In this document: positions 1 through 7,756 of the stretch, piece by piece
Layout: each line of letters starts with the position of its first letter
How positions within the stretch are numbered: the stretch's first letter is position 1
Source of the DNA: Clostridium bornimense
GTDB lineage: Bacteria > Bacillota > Clostridia > Clostridiales > Clostridiaceae
Direction: 5' to 3'
Assembly (NCBI RefSeq): GCF_000577895.1
Contig: NZ_HG917868.1
Coordinates: forward strand, 1,054,001 to 1,118,000
Length of the DNA stretch: 64,000 nt
Position numbers and translations under genes: made by a program
The notes under the pieces: model-generated
Database searches by the model: none
Seen by the model: the letters and a program-made list of their open reading frames with translations, nothing else
Told to the model about the DNA's origin: nothing

Positions 1-543
1 AAAGATATAGAAGTTTCAGAAATAGCAAAAATGGGATCAGCTGTAGTTTTAGATAAGAATAAAATTGCTATTGTAGCAAATGGTCAAGGATCAGTGACTT
101 CTGTTCCAAATGAAAAGTTAGAAGACAATAAGCTAACTAAAGCTGATTTGCAAAAGCAAGTGGATGAAGGTTATATTCCAGCAAAAAAGAATGCTTCTAA
201 AGTAGGTGTAGCAAGTTTAATAAGTAATACATTGGTTAACTATGGACTATTTTTAATAGTTACAGCAATAGTAGCAGGAGTTTCAATTGTTACAGCTAAA
301 AACTTATATATTAAGATGTCATATAAAGATTTATTTAGGATTTCTTTATTTGCTATGACAACATCAATTTTTGTAAATCTATTTGTTATGTTCTCACCAA
401 CTTTATCAAAGGGTGGAATTATATTTGTTATAGCGCCAGCATTGATTTATATGTGGTTTGGATTAAAGCATATAAAATTAAATGGATATGCTGAAGAAAT
501 TTCATATAAAGAGGAGCCTAAGAGAGTAGAACCTAAGCTATAA
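1..543 (+). CDS. DUF1189-like membrane protein, 5' end outside window
   Basis: The reading frame is open from base 1 and ends at TAA 541-543, so the N-terminus lies upstream; the first in-frame ATG at 31 is probably internal. The visible 180 residues start with a soluble stretch and then have three hydrophobic segments: one starting near SLISNTLVNYG, one near LFRISLFAMTT, one near GGIIFVIAPAL. A short charged tail rich in Glu and Lys follows. A soluble segment followed by C-terminal membrane helices is typical of DUF1189 proteins in Firmicutes, whose function is unknown. The family call comes from overall pattern and is moderately sure. The gene converges on the permease pair and shares a terminator with it. 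Confidence 0.6.
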   Translation, partial: KDIEVSEIAKMGSAVVLDKNKIAIVANGQGSVTSVPNEKLEDNKLTKADLQKQVDEGYIPAKKNASKVGVASLISNTLVNYGLFLIVTAIVAGVSIVTAKNLYIKMSYKDLFRISLFAMTTSIFVNLFVMFSPTLSKGGIIFVIAPALIYMWFGLKHIKLNGYAEEISYKEEPKRVEPKL

Positions 544-550
544 TAAAAAA

Positions 551-585
551 GCCTCAAGATAACTTTTGTTATTTTGAGGCTTTTT
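551..585. terminator. bidirectional intrinsic terminator
   Basis: The hairpin arms are GCCTCAAGATAAC and TTATTTTGAGGC, followed by TTTTT on the plus strand; a run of A before the left arm supplies the U-tract on the minus strand. It lies between two convergent genes and overlaps the last codons of the minus-strand permease. Confidence 0.85.
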
Positions 586-1108
586 CGTATATTGCAATTA
601 AAGATTTTTTATCCATAAAGTAGTTAACAATGTAGCCCATTAATATGACACCAGGAATATCTATGATAAGTCTAGCTATTGTAAATTTATATCCTAGAGA
701 TGAAAATTCAAATAGCAATGTGGAAATTTTTACAACACACCAAGTGTTCATAAAAATAATTATATTACTAAACCTTGCACCTTTTTTAAGAAGAACTGTG
801 GTAAATGGAAAAGCTGCATACATGGGTCCAGCAGCAATAGAAGCAATTAGCATTGATAGAAATATACCAATAAGTCCAGAGTTATTCCCCATATACTTAA
901 TTAATTTTTCTCTAGGAACCCATACATCAATAAGTCCTAGTAAAATCATAATAGGAGGTAATACAGAAATCATTTGTACAAAGCTATCTGTTGCACTTAG
1001 AATACTTTTATATCCGATAGACTTATTTAGCAATGATATTATAATAAGTAAAGTTAGAGAAAAAGCAAAGAACTTATATCTTTTAATTACTTTTATAAAA
1101 TTATTCAT
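569..1108 (-). CDS. permease-like membrane protein, second half of a two-gene pair
   Basis: This 179-aa protein is almost entirely hydrophobic, with about five membrane segments. It carries a glycine/proline motif, AAGPMYAAFPF, near residue 92. The repeat-like layout (short membrane protein, conserved G-P-x-x-x-A-F-P turn) resembles the clostridial permease family related to ArsP/YraQ, where transport is split over two adjacent genes. It starts at an ATG that overlaps the upstream gene's stop (ATGA, 1105-1108), so the two are translationally coupled and probably form one complex. The substrate cannot be told from the sequence. Confidence 0.55.
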   Translation of the reverse strand: MNNFIKVIKRYKFFAFSLTLLIIISLLNKSIGYKSILSATDSFVQMISVLPPIMILLGLIDVWVPREKLIKYMGNNSGLIGIFLSMLIASIAAGPMYAAFPFTTVLLKKGARFSNIIIFMNTWCVVKISTLLFEFSSLGYKFTIARLIIDIPGVILMGYIVNYFMDKKSLIAIYEKASK

Positions 1109-1590
1109 AAGAACATCATTACCTTTCTGATTAAAATTGCTACAATAAAGGAAAATAGAAAAGCAATAAAATTTCTAAGAATGGCAGCTTTTTTGCCAAT
1201 ATATTGAGATTCTAATGATATAGTCATTATTCCTACTAATGTTAAAGTAGATATTAGAGCTGCGACTTGGGGATATCCTGCATTATTTTGAAGTAACATA
1301 TTTCCAGTTGAAAAGGCCACAAAGGTTGGCATAAGTACAATTGAACCTATTAATGCTGAAAGGACTATCCCAAGAAATCCTGAGCTATTACCGATTAATT
1401 TTGAAATAGTGGAAGGTTCGACAATTGAAAGAATGATTCCCACAATTATTATGATACCTAAAAATTGTGGCATTATTTTTTCAAAAGAAGTAACTGATAT
1501 TTTTAGAGAATGTATAGTTTTTTTCTTATCCTTTAGAAAAGAGATTATCAATAATACAAGTGATAGGGTATATAAGATAATTGCTGTCAT
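1105..1590 (-). CDS. permease-like membrane protein, first half of a two-gene pair
   Basis: This 161-aa protein has about five hydrophobic segments. It has the same internal motif type as its partner: VGSIVLMPTFVAFSTGNML here, against AAGPMYAAFPFTTVLL there. The matching motif suggests the two genes arose by duplication and work as a heterodimer. The ATG at 1590 is preceded by GAGGT at good spacing. A bidirectional membrane permease of the ArsP/YraQ-related group is the likeliest call, from pattern only; the cargo is unknown. Downstream it runs straight into the second half by a 4-base overlap. Confidence 0.55.
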   Translation of the reverse strand: MTAIILYTLSLVLLIISFLKDKKKTIHSLKISVTSFEKIMPQFLGIIIIVGIILSIVEPSTISKLIGNSSGFLGIVLSALIGSIVLMPTFVAFSTGNMLLQNNAGYPQVAALISTLTLVGIMTISLESQYIGKKAAILRNFIAFLFSFIVAILIRKVMMFL

Positions 1591-1730
1591 AATACCTCAA
1601 TTATAAAAATTATTACGTTATTATGATATGCAGGATTATTAATGATTGTTACATATAAATAGAAAGGGGGCTGTCGAACAAAGGAGTGTGGTAGCTTTTT
1701 CAGCAAAATAGAGTAAATGAAAGGTATAGT

Positions 1731-2008
1731 GCAGGGCACAAGTATCAGGGCACAAGGCACAGGTATGGATGAAATTTTAAGTTTTTAGTTGAATGATATA
1801 AGTTAGGCTATGTCTCTTATTTATATCACAGCTAATATAAAAGTCATTGCAGGGGGCTAATGAAGGTTGCACCTTCATATAGCTTGGTAAATATATGGAT
1901 TTATAGTAAATATGAGAACGCATTGCTGTCCGCAGGACTATAATAAAATTCCTTCCCAAGAGGAATTTTCACCTTACTTGTGCCCTGTGCATTCTAACCT
2001 GTGCCATG
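1731..2008 (+). repeat. dispersed intergenic repeat element, copy A
   Basis: The element is bounded by imperfect inverted ends built of GGCACAAG/GGCACAGG units on the left and their complements (CTTGTGCCCTGTGC, CCTGTGCC) on the right. Inside are a hairpin TGAAGGTTGCACCTTCA (1861-1877), the palindrome GTCCGCAGGAC (1928-1938) and AAAATTCC/GGAATTTT arms (1946-1969). There is no convincing reading frame. Copy B at 7413 is almost the same base for base, and copy C at 44417 is the reverse complement. The gap 1591-2062 holds nothing else except look-alike hairpin arms on either side. Confidence 0.85.
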
Positions 2009-2017
2009 ACTAAAGGA

Positions 2018-2055
2018 GGTATCGCTAACAACTTTTTGTTTGTTAATACGACACC
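2018..2055 (-). terminator. terminator-like hairpin downstream of the 2063-2578 gene
   Basis: The arms are GGTATCGCTAACAA and TTGTTAATACGACACC, around a T-rich loop. There is no good T-run on the minus strand, so termination is uncertain. The same hairpin family appears beside copies B, C, D and F of the dispersed repeat. Confidence 0.4.
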
Positions 2056-2062
2056 CCATTTT

Positions 2063-2578
2063 TTAAAACTTCAATTTTTTTAGATACTTTTCGTTTATTT
2101 CATGTATTAGTAATGAGATAATAAAATCAGCCACTAGAAATACTATATTGGCACCGAGGATTAATAGTGTAATAGGTAATTTAAATTTAAGTGTAGTAAT
2201 ATCAACCACAAGATTACTTACAACTAAGTAAATCATTACTAATGATATGTTGAAATATATAATTTTTAATGGAATCTCTAAGTAAAGTTTTTTAAGTTTT
2301 TCTATAAATAACTTAAAAAATCCATAAGTACCAAAAAGAATTATGTAAGAAATAACATTACCTCTTAATCCAATTAGCAAAATACCAAGAATAGATGTGG
2401 ATATATATATAGCTAATGCAGTTTTGATATTAGTCCATATTATTGCTATTGGTATTATTAAAGCTAGTATAGCTAATATTGTTATTTTATTAGTAGGTAG
2501 CAATGAAGAAATATATAAAGCTATAACGGATAAAGCAGTAAGGATACCACCTCTTGTTATATTAGATACATTTTTCAT
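2063..2578 (-). CDS. small integral membrane protein of unknown function
   Basis: This is a 171-aa protein with about five membrane helices and a short basic tail ending near LKKLKF. A longer frame opens at 2593, but GGGAGG lies 7 bases before the ATG at 2578, so the protein starts MKNVSNITRGG. The N-terminal pattern TRGGILTALSVIALYISSLL looks like small S-component-type transporters (ECF/thiamine-like membrane proteins), but I cannot assign a substrate. It follows the J-protein gene by 21 bases on the same strand, so it may be the last gene of the CYTH-DUF5685-J operon. Confidence 0.6.
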   Translation of the reverse strand: MKNVSNITRGGILTALSVIALYISSLLPTNKITILAILALIIPIAIIWTNIKTALAIYISTSILGILLIGLRGNVISYIILFGTYGFFKLFIEKLKKLYLEIPLKIIYFNISLVMIYLVVSNLVVDITTLKFKLPITLLILGANIVFLVADFIISLLIHEINEKYLKKLKF

Positions 2579-2599
2579 ATAATAACCTCCCATAAAAGT

Positions 2600-3196
2600 T
2601 TAACAGCAAGAAATTAAATCTCCACCAAAGCATTCACAGCAGCAATCAGAGCAGACTAAACATTGGCACATATCGCAGGCTGAGCATCCTTGATTACCAT
2701 AGGTATTGTAATTTCTATATTGTTGATTTTGTCTATTCATAGCATTTAACATAGAAGAATATTCTCTATTATATGGATCCATTGAACAAGCTGTTCTAAA
2801 ATAGTTGTAAGCACTATCATTCCAATTACGTCTAGCATGAACCATTCCCATTAGGAAGTTCCATTCTGCATTTCTATTTGTAATATTATTTAGCATAGAT
2901 TCAGCTTGTGCTATATTTCCATTTTGAATAGCAAATCTAACTTGAGTAAATTCATTATTATTATTATTATTTGTATAATTATTGTTAGAGTAGTTATTAT
3001 TGTAGCTACTATTTGATTTTATTTTATCATATGCTTCATTAACTTCTTGAAGTTTTTCTTCAGCTAGTTTTTTTAGAGGATTATCTCCATATTGATCTGG
3101 ATGATATTCTCTTATTAATTTTCTATATGCTTTTTCAATTTCTTCTTTAGAGGCATTAGGCGATACTCCTAATACTTCATATGGATTCTTTGCCAC
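2600..3196 (-). CDS. J-domain (DnaJ-like) protein with Asn-rich linker, TPR-like region and Cys-rich tail
   Basis: The start is GTG at 3196, with AGGAG about 10 bases upstream; the longer frame to 3226 lies inside the previous gene and lacks a site. Residues 4-62 form a J domain with the HPD motif at 32-34, which stimulates Hsp70 (DnaK). Residues 63-83 are mostly Asn/Tyr. Residues 84-158 are helical and TPR-like. The last 28 residues hold 11 cysteines, including CxxC pairs, suggesting metal binding. It lacks the glycine-rich and zinc-finger regions of true DnaJ, so it is a specialised co-chaperone. It overlaps the upstream DUF5685 gene by 20 bases. Confidence 0.85.
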   Translation of the reverse strand: MAKNPYEVLGVSPNASKEEIEKAYRKLIREYHPDQYGDNPLKKLAEEKLQEVNEAYDKIKSNSSYNNNYSNNNYTNNNNNNEFTQVRFAIQNGNIAQAESMLNNITNRNAEWNFLMGMVHARRNWNDSAYNYFRTACSMDPYNREYSSMLNAMNRQNQQYRNYNTYGNQGCSACDMCQCLVCSDCCCECFGGDLISCC

Positions 3197-4064
3197 TAGT
3201 TCCACACTCCTTACAATTGTTAACATTAAGTATTTTATCCATTTTCATTATTAAACCTAGGCTAAGAATATTTTTTATGATTTCTTTATTCTTTTTTAGA
3301 TTTATATTATCAAGTTCATTAAAGGCTATTCTTCCACATGTCGTAAGATTGAACTCAATTCTTTCTAAAATAGAAGACCTAAATTCTTGATATGGAAGAT
3401 TTTCTTTATTTAATATATCATTTAATGGATTAAATTTATTTTTTTGCATATCTTTTTCTAAGTCATCAATGGCATCTATTAAATATATCCATTTACCTAA
3501 ATTATAACCTAAGTTATAAAGATTTTCATCGTTTGAATTGTAAACAGATATTAAATATCCTGTTAAGTGAGCAAATGGATGAGAAATTTCATCAATAGAT
3601 TGTGCAATTCCACCTTTTTCAAGTTGTGATAGATTATAAAGGTTCTTTTCTATTTCTAGCAAAATTTTATCAGAGTCTTTGGGGAATTTTTTAAAATATC
3701 CTTTTAAAATAAAAGATAAAAAGGATGAGGTAATTGATTTATCATCTTGTTTATCATCTACAAGTTTAAAATAAGTCAATGCAACATTACAAAATGCTGC
3801 ATATGATAAAGCTTTATTATCTAATACATAAGGCTTTTTTTTATGTGGGTGGACAAAGCATCTTTCTGATTGTACATATGTACCATTAGATTCAATGGAA
3901 TCTAATAAAATTGCTAAGAATGTCATATCATAACTAAGAGTCATTCTTGGCAATTGCCCAAAGTTCTTCTTTATACTCTTACAAACGCCGCAATAATAAG
4001 CTTTAAAAAGTTCATATTCTTTAACCTTAAGTTCCATTTTATTAGGTAAAACATATCCAAACAT
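3177..4064 (-). CDS. DUF5685 family protein with two Asp-rich motifs
   Basis: This 295-aa, mostly helical, soluble protein matches my memory of the DUF5685 family. Visible landmarks are YYCGVCKS (Cys25, Cys28), CFVHPHKKK (69-77), LVDDKQDDK (101-109), DAIDDLEKD (197-205) followed by KNKFNP, and a C-terminal CKEC (284-287). The two Asp-rich motifs on helices, about 90 residues apart, resemble the metal-diphosphate sites of class I isoprenoid synthases; that link is inference. The function is unknown. The start codon overlaps the stop of the CYTH gene as TAATG, and its 3' end overlaps the J-protein gene, so all three are tightly coupled. Confidence 0.7.
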   Translation of the reverse strand: MFGYVLPNKMELKVKEYELFKAYYCGVCKSIKKNFGQLPRMTLSYDMTFLAILLDSIESNGTYVQSERCFVHPHKKKPYVLDNKALSYAAFCNVALTYFKLVDDKQDDKSITSSFLSFILKGYFKKFPKDSDKILLEIEKNLYNLSQLEKGGIAQSIDEISHPFAHLTGYLISVYNSNDENLYNLGYNLGKWIYLIDAIDDLEKDMQKNKFNPLNDILNKENLPYQEFRSSILERIEFNLTTCGRIAFNELDNINLKKNKEIIKNILSLGLIMKMDKILNVNNCKECGTSGKESI

Positions 4065-4612
4065 TAAATTCCTTTTGTAACTCCTTCATTATCTAATATT
4101 TCATATATAGTTTTTGAAGTAGTGTCTTCCATAGTATATCCTAGAAGATTAACAACTTCTTTTAGTTCTTCTTCGCTATTTGTTTCTATTTCTAGATATG
4201 GAAATGGACAAAAACTTTTATCGTTTATATCTATTTCAATTAATGTATTTTTATATTTATAGCTTTCTCTATATTTTTTAATAGATTCTACTAGTATCAA
4301 CCCAAGAGAAGTAAAAATATTTTTTCCCGTTTCACTATCAGAAATTATTACTTCATTTTCATCCATAACTTTATATGGAGTTTGTGAGATAAGTTTTTTT
4401 GTAGTCATAAAATTTATAGTTTCATTATTTAACAAGTCTTCTATAATTCGTATTCTTGCATAGCCTTTTTTGTTTAGTAATCTTCTATCTTCAAAATCAT
4501 ATATGTTGTTAATTTGATTTTCTTTTTTTACTAGTTGAAGGTTATGTTTTTTTACTATAGATCTTATATTATCTACATCTATTTTAATGATACGAGTCTC
4601 CATTTCTTGCAT
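4064..4612 (-). CDS. CYTH-domain protein (triphosphate tunnel family)
   Basis: This 182-aa protein has the CYTH layout: an N-terminal E-x-E-x-R (EMETR, residues 3-7) in place of the usual ExExK, basic RIRI at 53-56, a Lys-rich strand near TTKK, and YLEIE near residue 140. CYTH proteins bind triphosphates or polyphosphate in a beta tunnel, as in thiamine triphosphatase, adenylate cyclase class IV and tripolyphosphatase; which activity applies here is not visible. GAGGTG lies 7 bases before the ATG at 4612. It is the first gene of the operon with DUF5685 and the J protein. Confidence 0.75.
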   Translation of the reverse strand: MQEMETRIIKIDVDNIRSIVKKHNLQLVKKENQINNIYDFEDRRLLNKKGYARIRIIEDLLNNETINFMTTKKLISQTPYKVMDENEVIISDSETGKNIFTSLGLILVESIKKYRESYKYKNTLIEIDINDKSFCPFPYLEIETNSEEELKEVVNLLGYTMEDTTSKTIYEILDNEGVTKGI

Positions 4613-4798
4613 GTAAAGTCACCTCATTTTTTATATTTATTATATAATGTTAAGAATTTTGTGATATATATATTTACTATACTACATTACTTCAACCTAA
4701 TAAGCAATTCCAAGAAAATTTATATATAGGTATTTGTTTTTTTTCTGTAGTGTTATATTATTAATATGTTATTTAAATATAAGAAGGAGGAAAAATCC
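4613..4798. other. divergent intergenic region
   Basis: This AT-rich gap separates the divergent CYTH operon (minus) and the nucleoid-associated gene (plus), so it must carry both promoters. Several TATA-like stretches are present, but I cannot pick a -35/-10 pair with confidence. No small gene or structured RNA is seen. Confidence 0.5.
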
Positions 4799-5830
4799 TT
4801 GGATTATATAAATGAAATTCATTTAAAAGAAGCTATTGTACATATATTAGATCAAAACTCAGATGAACCGATACTTACGGAATATCCATTAATTTTAACA
4901 GAAGATATAGATGAATATTTAACTAAGCATTTAACTAAATCTTTAAAGGATGAAGAGTTGAAATATGGATACTTTAAAGATGGAAGAATAATTGTAAATG
5001 AGACGTCGTTAGAATATTTTAATGGAAATATAAATTTTGTAGATATGTCAAAAGAGTTAGCTAGAAAATTTTTTGCAATAATGAAGGGAAATGGAACGAT
5101 AGGATCTTGTGATTTGCTTATAGTTAGTTTCCTTACAGATTTAGGACCTATGATAGGTATACTTAAATTAGATTACATAAAAAATTATGCTCATGTTGTA
5201 GATTTTGTTAATGATAAAATAGGTATAAAGATAGTAGAACAATATTCTGGGCTTCCAGCTGCATCTCAAAAATTACAAAAATGTGCATTTGTTAAAAGTG
5301 AACGAGGTACTAGTGATCTTCTTGTTATAGATAAAATAAATAAAAAGGAAGAACAAGAGGGATATGTAAGTAATTATTTTATTGAGAATTACTTAGAGTG
5401 CACATTAGAAAAAACAAGTAGAGATAAAACAAAAGAGTTTATAACTAATGCAGAAAAATGGACACAAAAAGCTTTTAAAGAAAATGCAGAAAGTGCTAAT
5501 GAGGTAAGAAATACAATTAAGAAAAAGCTTCGTGAAGAAGATTCTATAAATATAGAGAGTTTAGCTACAGAAATGTTTCATGATAATGAAGAAGCAAAAG
5601 AAAGTTTTAATACCTATTTACTTGAAAAAGGTGTTAAGGATACTATAGATCTTGATAAAAATTATATAGAGAAAAAGTTAAAAAGAGTCAGACTTAAGAT
5701 AGATAAAGATATAGATATTTATCTAAGTGAGGAGGCTTATAATGATAACATGAGGTTTGAGATTAAACCAAATGGTGATGGTTCAGTTAATATGATAATA
5801 AAGAATGTTATTAATTATATCGAAAAATAA
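4799..5830 (+). CDS. nucleoid-associated protein, NdpA/YejK family
   Basis: The start is TTG 4799-4801, placed 8 bases after AAGGAGG (4784-4790). The ATG at 4766 lies upstream of that site and is rejected. The product of 343 aa begins MDYINEIHLKEAIVHILD, typical of the clostridial members of the NdpA (37-kDa nucleoid-associated) family, and GLPAASQKLQKC lies mid-protein. The C-terminal third is charged and helical. Family members bind DNA and are found on the nucleoid; their precise role is not settled. It is followed after 41 bases by pepA, but with its own strong binding site. Confidence 0.8.
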   Translation: MDYINEIHLKEAIVHILDQNSDEPILTEYPLILTEDIDEYLTKHLTKSLKDEELKYGYFKDGRIIVNETSLEYFNGNINFVDMSKELARKFFAIMKGNGTIGSCDLLIVSFLTDLGPMIGILKLDYIKNYAHVVDFVNDKIGIKIVEQYSGLPAASQKLQKCAFVKSERGTSDLLVIDKINKKEEQEGYVSNYFIENYLECTLEKTSRDKTKEFITNAEKWTQKAFKENAESANEVRNTIKKKLREEDSINIESLATEMFHDNEEAKESFNTYLLEKGVKDTIDLDKNYIEKKLKRVRLKIDKDIDIYLSEEAYNDNMRFEIKPNGDGSVNMIIKNVINYIEK

Positions 5831-5871
5831 ATTGAGTATAATACTAAAGAAGAGTAAAGGAGGAATATGGA

Positions 5872-7338
5872 ATGAATATTGATATTAAAAATGTAGATTT
5901 ATCTACTGTAGAAGCAATGATAATTCCTGTATATCAGGATAAAGTTAATAATTGTGAATGGGTAGAAAAAATAAAAAAATCTAATGCTTTCAAAGGAAAA
6001 GAAGGTGAAGTGTTTTACTTTACTAAAGAAGAAGGCGGATTAAAATATGAAATTCTTGTTGGTCTTGGAGAATATGAAAAATCAAGTGCTGAAATATTAA
6101 GAAGCTCAATAGCAAAAGCTACTAAGAAAGCTAAAGAACTAAAAGTTAAAACTTTAGGAATCCAATTTACAGAAAGTAAAAACATATGTGTTGGAGGAAC
6201 TGTTAAAGCTATTGCAGAAGGTTCTAGACTTGCTTTATATACTTTTAATAAATATAAAAGTAAGAAAGAAGAATATGATGTAGATATTTTTATTTCTAAA
6301 GTACCAGAAGAAAAGATAGCAAAAGCAACTGAAAGATTAGAAGAAGTAAATAATATAATAGATGGAGTAATTATAGCTAGGAACTTAGTAAATGAACCAG
6401 CTAATGTAATATATCCAGAAACTTTAGCTAGTGAAGCAGAATCTATTGGAAAAGATAGTGGATTTGAAGTAGAGGTATTTGGAGAAGATAAAATAAAATC
6501 TTTAGGGATGGAAGCATTTTTAACTGTTGGTATGGGTTCGGATAAAAAACCTAAGCTTATAGTTATGAGATATATGGGAGATAAGGATAGTGAGGAAATT
6601 ACAGGGCTAGTAGGTAAGGGTCTAACTTATGATACTGGTGGATATTCTTTAAAGCCAAATGATTCAATGAAAGATATGAAGAGTGATATGGGTGGTGCTG
6701 CTGCAGTTATAGGAACTATTAGTGCTCTTGCTAAAAATAAAGTTAAACAAAATGTTATTGCAGTAGTAGCAGCTTGTGAAAATGCTATTTCAGGTGGAAG
6801 TTATAAACCAGGTGATATAATAAGTTCAATGGCTGGAAAAACTATAGAGGTTCTTAATACAGATGCGGAAGGGAGACTTACATTAGCAGATGCAGTAACA
6901 TATATAGTAAGAAAAGAAAAAGTAACAAAAGTTATAGATGTAGCAACACTTACAGGAGCAGCTCTTATAGCTCTTGGAGAAACAACTACAGCGGTAGTTT
7001 CTAATAATGATGAATTCTATGGTAAATTAATAAAAGCATCAGAAAAGACTGGTGAACATTTTTGGAGATTACCAGGTTATGATGAATATAAGAAAATGAT
7101 AAAATCAGATATTGCAGATCTTAAAAATGTTGGAGGAAGATTGGCTGGAACTATAACAGCAGGATTATTTGTAGGTGAATTTGTTGAAGAGAAGCCATGG
7201 TTACATTTAGATATAGCAGGTACATCTTGGACATCTACGCCTGTTTCAGAATATGTAGTAAAAGGGGCTACAGGAGCACCAGTTAGAACTCTTTATTATT
7301 TAGTTAAGGGTCCATGTGGTTGTGGAAGCCATAAATAA
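5872..7338 (+). CDS. pepA: leucyl aminopeptidase (M17 family)
   Basis: This cytosolic zinc/manganese aminopeptidase removes N-terminal residues from peptides. All family metal and catalytic positions are present: K249, D254, K261, D272, D331, E333 and R335, each exactly 21 residues before its E. coli PepA counterpart. The signature NTDAEGRL spans 329-336. Length (488 aa) is normal. An AAAGGAGG site precedes the ATG at 5872; the nearer upstream ATG is out of frame. The last residues read CGCGSHK, an unusual Cys-rich tail of unknown meaning. The gene is followed by dispersed repeat copy B and a terminator. Confidence 0.95.
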   Translation: MNIDIKNVDLSTVEAMIIPVYQDKVNNCEWVEKIKKSNAFKGKEGEVFYFTKEEGGLKYEILVGLGEYEKSSAEILRSSIAKATKKAKELKVKTLGIQFTESKNICVGGTVKAIAEGSRLALYTFNKYKSKKEEYDVDIFISKVPEEKIAKATERLEEVNNIIDGVIIARNLVNEPANVIYPETLASEAESIGKDSGFEVEVFGEDKIKSLGMEAFLTVGMGSDKKPKLIVMRYMGDKDSEEITGLVGKGLTYDTGGYSLKPNDSMKDMKSDMGGAAAVIGTISALAKNKVKQNVIAVVAACENAISGGSYKPGDIISSMAGKTIEVLNTDAEGRLTLADAVTYIVRKEKVTKVIDVATLTGAALIALGETTTAVVSNNDEFYGKLIKASEKTGEHFWRLPGYDEYKKMIKSDIADLKNVGGRLAGTITAGLFVGEFVEEKPWLHLDIAGTSWTSTPVSEYVVKGATGAPVRTLYYLVKGPCGCGSHK

Positions 7339-7412
7339 AATTCATAATTTTAAAAAGTGAAGGTGCATAAAGAATATGTAAGGCTTTACCGATAAGTTTG
7401 ATTGAGTAAAAG

Positions 7413-7693
7413 CAAGGCACAAGTATGATGGCACAAGGCACAGGTATGGATGAAATTCCTGCGGAATTTCTGAAATTTTAAGTTTTTAGTTGAATGATAT
7501 AAGTTAGGCTATGTCTCTTATTTATATCACAGCTAATATAAAAGTCATTACAAGGGGCTAATGAAGGTTGCACCTTCATATAGCTTGGTGAATATATGGA
7601 TTTATAGTAAATATGAGAACACATTGCTGTCCGCAGGACTATAATAAAATTCCTCCTTAAGAGGAATTTTCACCTTACTTGTGCCCTGTGCCA
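7413..7693 (+). repeat. dispersed intergenic repeat element, copy B
   Basis: This copy is nearly identical to copy A in sequence and order: GGCACAAG units, palindrome GAAATTCCTGCGGAATTTC (7452-7470), TGAAGGTTGCACCTTCA hairpin, GTCCGCAGGAC, AAAATTCC/GGAATTTT arms, then CTTGTGCCCTGTGCC. Copy A lacks the first palindrome, so the two differ by a small deletion or insertion there. It fills the gap 7339-7756 between convergent genes pepA and the TPR gene. Confidence 0.85.
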
Positions 7694-7699
7694 TAATAA

Positions 7700-7752
7700 A
7701 AGGAACTATTGTTGACGAATTTTCATTCGTTAATGCGATAGTTCCTTTTTTT
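7700..7752. terminator. bidirectional terminator beside repeat copy B
   Basis: A long hairpin, with arms AAGGAACTATTGTTGACGAA and TTCGTTAATGCGATAGTTCC, is followed by seven T. It sits between convergent genes and shows the GAACTAT...GCGATAGTTC pattern seen beside other copies of the dispersed repeat. Confidence 0.85.
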
Positions 7753-7756
7753 ATGT

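Noticed and set aside
645-1130. 161-aa plus-strand frame
   Set aside because: It is antisense to the two permease genes, with no binding site.
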